Assembly (NCBI RefSeq): GCF_018388465.1
Contig: NZ_CP074404.1
Coordinates: forward strand, 1,860,001-1,924,000
Length of the DNA: 64,000 nt
Reading direction: 5' to 3'
Origin: Cellulomonas fengjieae
GTDB taxonomy: Bacteria; Actinomycetota; Actinomycetes; Actinomycetales; Cellulomonadaceae
In this document: piece after piece, positions 42,143 to 49,802 of the stretch
Position numbering within the stretch: position 1 is the first letter of the stretch
How the letters are laid out: each line of letters starts with the position of its first letter
Made by a program: the position numbers and the translations under genes
The notes under the pieces: generated by a model
Told to the model about the DNA's origin: nothing
Database searches by the model: none
The model's input: the letters and a program-made list of their open reading frames with translations, nothing else

Positions 42143-44416
42143 ATGACGTCTGCCGACTTCCTGCCGCTGTCCGCCGTCGAGCTGGGGCCGGGGCTGTTCC
42201 GGACCGCGCAGGAGCGCGTCCGCGAGACCCTTCTCGGACTGTCCGTGGACCGGTTGCTCGCACCGTTCCGGCGGGAGGTCGGGCTGCCGCCGGTCGCCGC
42301 GTCGTACGACGGCTGGGAGTCCTCGGGGCTCGACGGGCACACCGCCGGTCACGTCCTGTCCGCGCTCTCCTCCCTGACGCAGTCCGGATACCCCGAGGTG
42401 CGGGGTCGGGCTGAGCAGCTGGTCGCGGGGCTGCGCGAGTGCCAGGTCGCCGGCGGCACCGGCTACGTCGGGGGGATCCCTGGGGGCGGGGCGCTGTGGG
42501 ACGAGCTCCGCACCGGCGACATCCGGGAGACGTCGTTCCACCTCAACGACCGGTGGGTCCCGCTGTACAACCTGCACAAGACGGTCGCAGGGCTGGTCGA
42601 TGCCGTGACGGCGCAGGTCTCGGGCGCCGACGCTGTGCTCACCGACGTCGTGCGGTGGTGGGAGCGCCTGCTGGCGGACCTCGACGACGCCGCCCTGGCC
42701 CGGGTGCTCGTCACCGAGTCGGGGGGACTGGTCGAGACGTTCGCCCGGGTCGCCGAGCTCACGGGGGAGCCGCGGCACCTCGCGACGGCGCGACGCCTCC
42801 TGCCCGCGATCGCGGAGCCGCTCGTCGCGGGCCGGGACGAGCTCGACGGGCAGCACGCCAACACGCAGGCGCCGGTCGCGGTGGGGCTCGCCACCGTCGA
42901 CCGGGTTGCGCGCTCGCTCGAGGATGCCGCTGGTGATGAGGCCTGCCGCGTCGGGGCGCAGACCTTCTGGACCTCCGTGGCCCGGCGCCGGTCCGTCGCG
43001 ATCGGGGCGGCCAGCGTGCGCGAGAACTTCCACTCCGCCGAGGACTTCTCCCCGATGTTCACCGGTCGGGAGGGTCCGGAGAGCTGCCTCACCTACAACA
43101 TGGTCAAGCTCTCGGCCGAGCTGTTCCGGACCACGGGCGACGACGACTACCTCGACGTCGCCGAGCGCGCGCTGGTCAACCACCTGCTCTCGACGCAGCA
43201 CCCCGACGGCGGCTTCGTCTACTTCACCTCGATGCGTCCCGGGCACTACCGCAGCTACTCGGCGCCGGAGCAGGGGTTCTGGTGCTGCGTCGGCACCGGG
43301 CTGGAGACGCCGACCAGGCACGGCGCCTGGGCGTTCTCGACGTCCGGGGACGAGCTCGGCGTCAACCTGCTGCTCGACGCGACCGCGCGCTGGCGGGACC
43401 GGGGCGTCACCGTCCGGGTCAGCTCGGGCTACCCGCTCACGGAGCGCGTCACCCTCGAGGTCACGGCGGCGCAGCCGACCCGCTTCACGCTCGCGGTACG
43501 CATCCCCAGCTGGGTGGGCACCGCCGCGACCGCGACCATCGACGCCGAGCGGACGGCCGTGGCCGCGGGGTCGCGCCTGCGGGTGGACCGCGAGTGGGCC
43601 GGCACGACGACGGTGGACCTGGTGCTGCCGGCGGCCGCCCGCCTCGAGCAGAGCCCCGACGGGGGGCCCTGGGCGCAGGCGCTCTGGGGCCCGCTCGTCC
43701 TCGCCGAGCGCGTGCCCGACGACACGGTGAGCTACGTCGCGGCCCCCACCCGGATGGGGCACGTCGCCGGTGGTCCGCTGCGACCGCTGGCCGAGGCACC
43801 GGTTCTCGGCCCCGGGTCGGGCAGGTCGATCAGCCGGACGCCGGACGGGTTCACGATGCGCGACATCGACGGTCTGCCGATCGTGCTCGAGCCGTTCGCG
43901 ACGCTCCACGACGCGCGCTACGTCGCCGCGTGGCCGTTCGCGCCCGACGGTGACGCCGTCGGGCGCCGGGCCGCACTGCAGGCCGTCGACCAGTCCTCCC
44001 TGAGCCTCGCGGCTCGCACGCTGGACGAGGTGGCGTTCGGTGAGCAGCAGCCCGAGGTCGACCACGGGGTCGTGGGCAGCGGCACGGTCGTCGGGCGGGA
44101 GGGTGACGAGCGGTGGCGGTCCGCGACGGGCGACATCCGCCTGACCGTGCTCGACTGGCGCAGCACGGCGACATCGCTGCGCCTGGAGTGGCTGAGCGAC
44201 ACCGAGCCGACCGCGCTGCGCGTCGTCGCCGCGGGCCAGGTCGTCCTCGACGAGCTGCTCGAGCCGGACCCGCTCGGTCGCAGGGTCGTCCAGGAGGTCG
44301 GCCTACCGCTCGGTCGGGAGCTCAACGTCGAGATCCCCGTCGTGATCCACGCCGGCGAGGGTCGCTCCACACCGCGGCTGCTGGGCCTGCGCCTGCTGGC
44401 CGCGGCCGGGGACTGA
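42143..44416 (+). CDS. GH127-family beta-L-arabinofuranosidase-like glycoside hydrolase
   Basis: 757 residues. An (alpha/alpha)6 barrel (about 10-420) is followed by beta-sandwich domains. The zinc/active-site pattern of Bifidobacterium HypBA1 (E338, C340, C417, C418) matches E313 and C315 (GPESCLTYNM) with C381 and C382 (FWCCVGTG). It should release beta-linked L-arabinofuranose from plant glycoproteins or glycans. No signal peptide is seen at the ATG at 42143, and an earlier start at 42074 does not add one, so it likely works on imported oligosaccharides. No transporter or arabinose genes are adjacent. Confidence 0.9.
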   Translation: MTSADFLPLSAVELGPGLFRTAQERVRETLLGLSVDRLLAPFRREVGLPPVAASYDGWESSGLDGHTAGHVLSALSSLTQSGYPEVRGRAEQLVAGLRECQVAGGTGYVGGIPGGGALWDELRTGDIRETSFHLNDRWVPLYNLHKTVAGLVDAVTAQVSGADAVLTDVVRWWERLLADLDDAALARVLVTESGGLVETFARVAELTGEPRHLATARRLLPAIAEPLVAGRDELDGQHANTQAPVAVGLATVDRVARSLEDAAGDEACRVGAQTFWTSVARRRSVAIGAASVRENFHSAEDFSPMFTGREGPESCLTYNMVKLSAELFRTTGDDDYLDVAERALVNHLLSTQHPDGGFVYFTSMRPGHYRSYSAPEQGFWCCVGTGLETPTRHGAWAFSTSGDELGVNLLLDATARWRDRGVTVRVSSGYPLTERVTLEVTAAQPTRFTLAVRIPSWVGTAATATIDAERTAVAAGSRLRVDREWAGTTTVDLVLPAAARLEQSPDGGPWAQALWGPLVLAERVPDDTVSYVAAPTRMGHVAGGPLRPLAEAPVLGPGSGRSISRTPDGFTMRDIDGLPIVLEPFATLHDARYVAAWPFAPDGDAVGRRAALQAVDQSSLSLAARTLDEVAFGEQQPEVDHGVVGSGTVVGREGDERWRSATGDIRLTVLDWRSTATSLRLEWLSDTEPTALRVVAAGQVVLDELLEPDPLGRRVVQEVGLPLGRELNVEIPVVIHAGEGRSTPRLLGLRLLAAAGD

Positions 44417-44460
44417 GCGGCGAAGCACGCCGGCGTGCACGGCCGGGTCTAGCCTGGCGC

Positions 44461-45246
44461 ATGCCCGAGCAGAGGGAGGACGACGTGGTGCTGATCGGCG
44501 CGCATGTGCGTGGAGACGACCCGGTGGCGGCAGCCGCCGAGCTGGACGCCCAGTGCGTCCAGCTGTTCCTGGCACACCCGCAGGGCTGGAAGAAGCCGGT
44601 CCCGCGCGACGACGCGGACGCGCTGGTGGCCTCCGGGCTCGGGGTCTACGCGCACGCGCCGTACCTGGTGAACGTGGCGTCGACCAACAACCGGATCCGC
44701 ATCCCCAGCCGGAACATGGTCGCCCAGCACGCGGCCGCGGCCGCGGGCCTGGGTGCGCGCGGGCTCGTCGTGCACGGCGGGCACGTGGGCGACGGCGACG
44801 ACATCGCCGTCGGGATCGAGAACTGGCGAAAGACGTTCGAGCGCGCGACGTTCCCCGTGCGGGTCCTCGTCGAGAACACGGCGGGCGGGGAGAACGCGTG
44901 CGCGCGCACCCTCGACCGCCTCGCCATGCTGTGGGACGCGATCGGGGAGTACGAGGTCGGCCTGTGCCTCGACACGTGCCACGCCTGGGCGGCGGGTGAG
45001 GACCTGGAGACGATCGTCGAGCGTGTGCGCGGGATCACCGGGCGGATCGACCTGGTGCACGCCAACAGCTCGCGGGACCCCGCCGGCTCGGGCCGCGACC
45101 GGCACGCAGGCTTCGCCTCGGGCACGATCCCGCCCGAGCTGATCGCGCACGTCGTGCGCGAGGCCGGCTGCGACGCGCTCGTCGAGACGCCCGCGGAGAG
45201 CCAGGCGCAGGACATCGCGTTCCTGCGCGCTGCCCTGGCCGGCTGA
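44461..45246 (+). CDS. nfo: deoxyribonuclease IV (AP endonuclease family 2)
   Basis: 261 residues, TIM-barrel endonuclease IV. It cleaves DNA 5' to abasic sites in base-excision repair. Family features include GAHVRGDDP near the N-terminus, YAHAPYLVNVAS, VVHGGH, the metal-site segments LVENTAGGE, CLDTCHAWAAGED and LVHANSSRD...GRDRHAGFASGTI, and the terminal ETP. Length fits actinobacterial members (about 250-290). ATG at 44461. It is 44 bp after the GH127 gene on the same strand. Confidence 0.92.
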   Translation: MPEQREDDVVLIGAHVRGDDPVAAAAELDAQCVQLFLAHPQGWKKPVPRDDADALVASGLGVYAHAPYLVNVASTNNRIRIPSRNMVAQHAAAAAGLGARGLVVHGGHVGDGDDIAVGIENWRKTFERATFPVRVLVENTAGGENACARTLDRLAMLWDAIGEYEVGLCLDTCHAWAAGEDLETIVERVRGITGRIDLVHANSSRDPAGSGRDRHAGFASGTIPPELIAHVVREAGCDALVETPAESQAQDIAFLRAALAG

Positions 45247-45256
45247 GCAGGCGGCG

Positions 45257-45415
45257 TCAGCTCGACAGGATGCGGCTCTTCTGGGCCTCGAACTCGGCCG
45301 TGCTCAGGACCCCCGCGTCACGCGGAACGTACCACCGCGAATCGGACGGCCACAGGGGCGCCGCCTCGCTCGGCGGGGGACGTCGCGTCGGATCGTCCCG
45401 GGGTTTGAACCTCAG
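45257..45415 (-). pseudogene. SHOCT-like short C-terminal domain, start unclear
   Basis: The minus-strand frame ending at 45257 finishes with GVLSTAEFEAQKSRIL, a typical SHOCT motif for oligomerisation, after SRWYVPRDA. Upstream it has a charged RFKPRDDPTRRPP segment but no ATG/GTG/TTG with a ribosome binding site before the divergent sigma-factor promoter. The first possible initiation is a CTG at about 45415. It is probably a remnant of a SHOCT protein or a small gene with a non-standard start. Confidence 0.4.
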
Positions 45416-45468
45416 GGCGGCGTGCGCCGTTGACGGGGTAGGACCGACGGGCAGACCAGGGAGGCGGC

Positions 45469-45975
45469 GTGGCGGATGAGGCCGACGCACTCCTGCGAGC
45501 GCTCCACCAGGCGTACGCGCGCCCCCTGCAGCACTACGTCGTCCGCCTGACCGGTGACCACGCGCTCGCCCAGGACGTGGTGCAGGAGGCGATGGTCCGG
45601 GCATGGACGCACCCTGAGGTCCTGACCCGCGACGAGGGCGCGACCCGCGCCTGGCTCTACACGGTCGTGCGCAACCTCGTGATCGATGACCGTCGAAGCG
45701 CGCGGCACGTGCGGGAGCGCAGCACGGAGCACGCACCGGACACCGCCCAGCCGGACGCGTCCCAGGCCGTCCTCGACAGCTGGCTGGTGGCCGATGCGCT
45801 GGAACAGCTCACCCCCGAGCACCGGGCCGTCGTGGTCGGGGCGTACTACGGGGGACGGTCCGTCGCCGAGCTCGCCCGCGAGCACCAGGTGCCCGAGGGC
45901 ACCGTCAAGTCGCGGATGCACTACGCACTGCGAGCGCTGCGGCTCGCGCTCCAGGAGAGAGGAGTGACCTCATGA
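45469..45975 (+). CDS. ECF RNA polymerase sigma factor (SigK-like)
   Basis: 168 residues. Region 2 (about 10-75) has RLTGDHALAQDVVQEAMVRAW and WLYTVVRNLVIDDRR; region 4 (about 105-160) has LEQLTPEHRAVVVGAYYGGRSVAELAREHQVPEGTVKSRMHYALRAL. The GTG at 45469 follows AGGGAGG. Its stop overlaps the anti-sigma start (ATGA, 45972-45975), so it is a classic paired sigma/anti-sigma operon, likely autoregulated from the promoter upstream of 45469. Confidence 0.94.
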   Translation: MADEADALLRALHQAYARPLQHYVVRLTGDHALAQDVVQEAMVRAWTHPEVLTRDEGATRAWLYTVVRNLVIDDRRSARHVRERSTEHAPDTAQPDASQAVLDSWLVADALEQLTPEHRAVVVGAYYGGRSVAELAREHQVPEGTVKSRMHYALRALRLALQERGVTS

Positions 45976-46697
45976 CCGGCCGGGACGAGGACGAGCCCAC
46001 CGTGTCGAGCGACGACGCGTTCCGTGACTGGGACGCGGCCTACGTCCTCGGGTCGCTCGGTCCAGCGGACCGCCGCGCCTTCGAGGAGCACCTGCGCACC
46101 TGCGCACCGTGCCGGGCGGCCGTCGGTGAGCTCGCCGGGCTGCCGGGGCTGCTCCGGCTGGTTCCGGCCGAGGAGGCTGCGACCCTCGGCGGCCCCGCCG
46201 CGGACGTGGTCGAGCTGGCGTCGGTCGCTCGCGCGGCCCAGCGGGTCCGCCGGCGCGGGCGGGTCAGGCTGGTCGGAGCGGCGGCGGCGTTGCTGCTGCT
46301 CGGCGGGGTGGCGGGCGTCCAGCTCGGCCGCCCCGCGGGGACGACGGCGCCGGTGGCGTCCCCGTCGGCCACCGCCGCGGTGCGGGCCCTCGAGCTCGAG
46401 CCCGTCGGCGCCGTGGCCGTCAGCGCCGACCTGACCCTGCAGGAGAAGGGCTGGGGCACCCGGATCGACTGGGAGTGCAGCTACCCGGAGAAGGCCTGGG
46501 CCGACGGCACGGGGCCGGTCTACGAGCTCGTGCTCGTCGAGGAGGACGGCACGACCACGGTCGTGGCGACCTGGTTGGCGCGCAACGTGGGGGCGCGCGG
46601 ACTGGGCGCGTCGTCGAGCATCACGACGGACATGATCCGCCGGGTCGAGATCCGGGTGGAGGGCGCGGACGCGCCGCTCGCGGCGGCGCACACCTGA
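45972..46697 (+). CDS. membrane-anchored zinc-binding anti-sigma factor
   Basis: 241 residues. The N-terminal ZAS domain has H40-x3-C44-x2-C47 (EEHLRTCAPCR), which binds zinc and clasps the sigma factor. One membrane helix follows (about 100-118, LVGAAAALLLLGGVAGVQL), then an extracytoplasmic domain of about 110 residues ending with a RskA-like anti-sigma-K fold (LELEPVGAVAVSADLTLQEKGWG). The signal is presumably sensed outside the membrane and relayed by proteolysis. Confidence 0.9.
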   Translation: MTGRDEDEPTVSSDDAFRDWDAAYVLGSLGPADRRAFEEHLRTCAPCRAAVGELAGLPGLLRLVPAEEAATLGGPAADVVELASVARAAQRVRRRGRVRLVGAAAALLLLGGVAGVQLGRPAGTTAPVASPSATAAVRALELEPVGAVAVSADLTLQEKGWGTRIDWECSYPEKAWADGTGPVYELVLVEEDGTTTVVATWLARNVGARGLGASSSITTDMIRRVEIRVEGADAPLAAAHT

Positions 46698-46706
46698 CTG
46701 GCCCGG

Positions 46707-48308
46707 TCAGCGTCCGGCGAGAGGGACCACCTGCGGCCTGCCGTCGTCGGCTTCGGCATCCGCTTGCGCGAGGGACACCGGCCGCCGCGCAGGGCATCTG
46801 AGGGTGACCGCGGTGCCGGTGGACCCGGTCACGACACGGACCTGGAGGCCCGCCGACAACATCATGGGGAACCCCCGCCCGCGGTCGCCCGGGTCGGAGG
46901 GCGGCTCGTGCCATCGGCCATGGTCCCGGACGACCACCTCGACGGTCGCGTCATCGTGGACCGCGGCGTGGATCTCGACCGTGCCGACGGCCGCGTCCGC
47001 CGCGGTGCCGTACGCGTGCTCGACGGCGTTGGCCGCGGCCTCGCTGACGCCCAGCACGAGGCCTGCGCGGTCGCGGTCGCCGAGGCCGACGCCACGGGCC
47101 CAGGCCTCGATCTCGCCCCGCACCGGTGCCAGCTGCCGAGCCTCGGCGGGCACCACCAGGTCGAGCGGTGCGGGAGGCGTGCGGCGGTGGGCGACGAGCA
47201 CCGTGACGTCGTCGGCCCGGCCCTCCGCGGTGAGCACCCCGGAGACGTCCCGGCAGAGGTCCGCGGCGACGGAGGAGTCCGCCGTCCAGACGCCCCCGGT
47301 CGCGACGTGCAGCGGCGCGAAGGCGTCCTGCCCGGGGCCGCCCTCGCGACCGTCGGCGTACAGGACGATCGCCTCACCGTCGCGCAGCGCGGCGCGCAGC
47401 ACCCGCTGCTCGGAGCGCGAGGCCGGCCGCCGGCCGCTGGCCGCCGGCAGGCTCCGCGTGCCGTCCGGTCCGACGACGAGGGGCGTCGGGTGGCCAAACG
47501 TCGCGTACTCCAGCTCGCCCGAGCGCGGGTCCAGGAACGCGATGCAGGCGGTGGTGCGGTGGAGGCCGACACGCTCGGCGTACGCCTCCGCCGCCTCCAG
47601 AGCCTCGAGGACGCCGGCACCCTCGGAGAGTCGCGCCGCCAGCACGGTACGCAGCTCGCTCGTCGCGGCCGACGCCTCGACACCGCCCGGGAGGTGGCCG
47701 GCGGCCAGCGCCACCCGCCCGTCGGAGAGCGACGCGGTGTCGAACCAGCCGGCGCCGCCGTCCTGCTCGGGTCGGGCCAGCAGGTAGGACGCGGCGACGT
47801 CCAGCCGAGGAAGAAGCGGGACGGTCGCGGGCAGGAGCGCGCCCTGCAGGCGTCCGGTGACCTCCCGGGCACGGGCGAGGAGCTCGTCGGCCTCGGCGGC
47901 GCGCGCGCGCTCGCGACCGGCAGCTCGGACGTGCTCGGTCACGTCCACGCCGGCAGCGACGGCGCCCACCACGTTCCCGGACGCGTCCAGCCACGGCGAG
48001 ACGCGCAGGTCGATCCACCGGCCACCGGACCGGCCCGACCAGTCGGTCACGACCGGCACGAGGTTCTCGTGGAACGGCACCCCCGTCCTGGCCACCTCGG
48101 ACAGGGCGGTCACGACGACCTGCACGCCCGGAGCCCGCAGCTCCGGGAGGCGCAGCCCCACCAGGTCGCTGCGGTCCAGGCACTCCCGGGCACCGCGGTT
48201 GGCCGCGACGACCTGCAGGTCGGTGGAGCGGACGACGATCTGGATCCCGGGAGAGCCGTCGAACGCGTGCAGCACGGCAGACTCGTCGGCGTACCCGCCG
48301 GTGGCCAT
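46707..48308 (-). CDS. PAS - SpoIIE-like (degenerate phosphatase) - HATPase signalling protein
   Basis: 533 residues. PAS sensor (about 10-135), short coiled linker, SpoIIE/PP2C domain (about 160-370) and a C-terminal RsbW-like anti-sigma kinase ATPase domain (about 385-515, VSEAAANAVEHAYG...GRGFPMM). In the phosphatase domain two metal-binding aspartates look lost: the usual GDWYD is GAGWFD and the usual GDVxGHG is AGHLPGG. The RADDVTVLV end is kept. It is therefore probably a pseudophosphatase that still binds partners, or one with altered activity. It follows the PAS-ANTAR-STAS gene by 11 nt on the same strand, forming a partner-switching pair. Confidence 0.86.
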   Translation of the reverse strand: MATGGYADESAVLHAFDGSPGIQIVVRSTDLQVVAANRGARECLDRSDLVGLRLPELRAPGVQVVVTALSEVARTGVPFHENLVPVVTDWSGRSGGRWIDLRVSPWLDASGNVVGAVAAGVDVTEHVRAAGRERARAAEADELLARAREVTGRLQGALLPATVPLLPRLDVAASYLLARPEQDGGAGWFDTASLSDGRVALAAGHLPGGVEASAATSELRTVLAARLSEGAGVLEALEAAEAYAERVGLHRTTACIAFLDPRSGELEYATFGHPTPLVVGPDGTRSLPAASGRRPASRSEQRVLRAALRDGEAIVLYADGREGGPGQDAFAPLHVATGGVWTADSSVAADLCRDVSGVLTAEGRADDVTVLVAHRRTPPAPLDLVVPAEARQLAPVRGEIEAWARGVGLGDRDRAGLVLGVSEAAANAVEHAYGTAADAAVGTVEIHAAVHDDATVEVVVRDHGRWHEPPSDPGDRGRGFPMMLSAGLQVRVVTGSTGTAVTLRCPARRPVSLAQADAEADDGRPQVVPLAGR

Positions 48309-48319
48309 CCGCGTGCGCC

Positions 48320-49318
48320 TCAGCCGGTGGGAGCGCTCAGGCGCGTCCGCGACGGCGCGGGCGCGGTCACGATGTCCAGGTCGTGCGCCCCGACCAGACC
48401 GAGGCCGATCCCTGCGGAGAGCACGATCCGCATCTTGACCCCGGCCGCCGTGCTGCGCCGGTTGGCGGCGCTCAGGGCGGAGACCCCGACGGAGCCCAGG
48501 TGCGTCACCAGCCGCAGGTCGACGACCATCTCGCCGACCTCGCGTGCCGTGATCATCAGCTGCGTCACGGCGGCCGTGAACTCGTGCGCGGTGGCCAGGT
48601 CCACCGGACCGTCGATGCGCACGACCGGGACGCCGTCGGAGGTGTCGAACGTGGCCAGCAGCGTGGGGGAGTTCCGCGCGGCGGGCGGTTCGGGTGTCGG
48701 CTCGGTGAAGCTCTCGACGTAGAAGTCGTCCAGTCGCTGGCGCGTCTCCGACCCGAGCCCGCCACCGCTCTCGACCGCGGCGACGAGCCGTTCCGAGAGC
48801 GTCAGCAGCCGGACGTTGCGCTGCTGGGAGCCCCACCGCAGCAGCTCGAAGGCCGCCTCGCCGTCGATCCCGTACCCGAGCATCAGCGCGCCCTTGGCCT
48901 GGTCGATCACGGCGTGCGACTGCAGGGCCTGGGTCAGTTCCTGGTTCACCCGGCGCGCGACCGCGTCACGCTGGGACGCGGTGACGTCCACCAGGAACCC
49001 GGACACCGTGCGCGGTGCGTCCCCGTCCGGGTCACCGGCCCCCGTCAGTGTGACGGAGCGCTCGCCGCCGGTCAGGTCCAGCAGGCGGTAGTGGCAGCCG
49101 AACGGCTCGCCGTCGACGGCGCACTGGCTCAGGGCGTCCATGACCCGGCCCCGGTCGTCGGGGTGGACGTGGCGTGACATCAGCGCCAGCGTCGGCACGA
49201 CCTCGCCGGGGGCCATGCCGTGGATCCGAAACATGCCGTCCGACCAGGTCCATCTGCCGGTGGGTGCGGTGTACCGGAAGCGACCGACCTGGGCGGGGCT
49301 GGGGGTGGGGGTGGGCAC
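48320..49318 (-). CDS. PAS - ANTAR - STAS signalling protein
   Basis: 332 residues. A PAS fold (about 10-110, with RYTAPTGRWTWSDGMFRIHG and VHPDDR) is followed by an ANTAR RNA-binding domain (about 128-185, LTQALQSHAVIDQAKGALMLGYGIDGEAAFELL) and a STAS anti-anti-sigma domain (about 225-325, VVRIDGPVDLATAHEF...DLRLVTHLGSVGVSAL, with a candidate phospho-serine). ANTAR acts on nascent RNA while STAS switches sigma partners, so combining the two outputs in one protein is uncommon. GTG at 49318 has GGAGG 5 nt upstream. It is the probable regulatory partner of the downstream kinase/phosphatase protein. Confidence 0.86.
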   Translation of the reverse strand: MPTPTPSPAQVGRFRYTAPTGRWTWSDGMFRIHGMAPGEVVPTLALMSRHVHPDDRGRVMDALSQCAVDGEPFGCHYRLLDLTGGERSVTLTGAGDPDGDAPRTVSGFLVDVTASQRDAVARRVNQELTQALQSHAVIDQAKGALMLGYGIDGEAAFELLRWGSQQRNVRLLTLSERLVAAVESGGGLGSETRQRLDDFYVESFTEPTPEPPAARNSPTLLATFDTSDGVPVVRIDGPVDLATAHEFTAAVTQLMITAREVGEMVVDLRLVTHLGSVGVSALSAANRRSTAAGVKMRIVLSAGIGLGLVGAHDLDIVTAPAPSRTRLSAPTG

Positions 49319-49457
49319 GACGTCCTCCGCGTAGGCCCCGGTGAGCGGGGAAGGAGCTCTGGGCCGGGCTCGTTGCTGAATCCGGGTCGTCGGGCTGCAC
49401 GCCCGGCGTGTTTGCGTTGCGCAGCGTATGTCAGGATCCCGGGCGGGTTGTAGCCGC

Positions 49458-49802
49458 TCAGTGCAGGCGACGCCGCCAGTCCGCCGGCACCCGCTCGGCC
49501 GGACCTGGCACGGGCTGTTCCAGCGGTCGGTGCTCGGGCGGCGCGAGGGGTGGGCCGTCGGTGTAGTCGTCGGCGGCGTAGTCCCAGAACCAGTCCTCGC
49601 CGGGCTCGAACGTGCGCACCACGGGGTGCCCGGTCGCGCGGTAGTGCGCCGTCGCGTGCTGGTTGGGTGACGTGTCGCAGCAGCCGACGTGCCCGCAGGT
49701 GGCACAGCGGCGCAGGTGCAACCACCAGCTCCCGGTCGCGTCGCACTCGACGCAGCCGCTCCCGCTGGGCGGCACGGTGGGGTCGATCGCGGTGTCGGTC
49801 AC
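49458..49802 (-). CDS. UBP-type zinc-finger protein
   Basis: 114 residues with the ZnF-UBP arrangement: GCVECDATGSWWLHLRRCATCGHVGCCD, then HATAHYRATGHPVVRTFEPGEDWFWDY. Zinc ligands are the Cys/His residues in these two blocks. In eukaryotes this fold binds the C-terminal Gly-Gly of ubiquitin; in bacteria it may bind free C-terminal tails or act as a redox zinc site. GTG at 49802 overlaps the histidine kinase stop (GTGA), so it is part of that operon. Confidence 0.9.
   Translation of the reverse strand: MTDTAIDPTVPPSGSGCVECDATGSWWLHLRRCATCGHVGCCDTSPNQHATAHYRATGHPVVRTFEPGEDWFWDYAADDYTDGPPLAPPEHRPLEQPVPGPAERVPADWRRRLH

Noticed and set aside
44426..44440. GCACGCCGGCGTGC palindrome between GH127 and nfo as an operator or terminator
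   Set aside because: A 14-bp GC palindrome without loop or T-tract is expected fairly often at this GC content and has no other supporting signal.
49458..49802. UBP zinc finger as evidence of a bacterial ubiquitin-like system
   Set aside because: No ubiquitin-like, E1, E2 or JAB-domain genes are present in the window. The operon context is two-component signalling.
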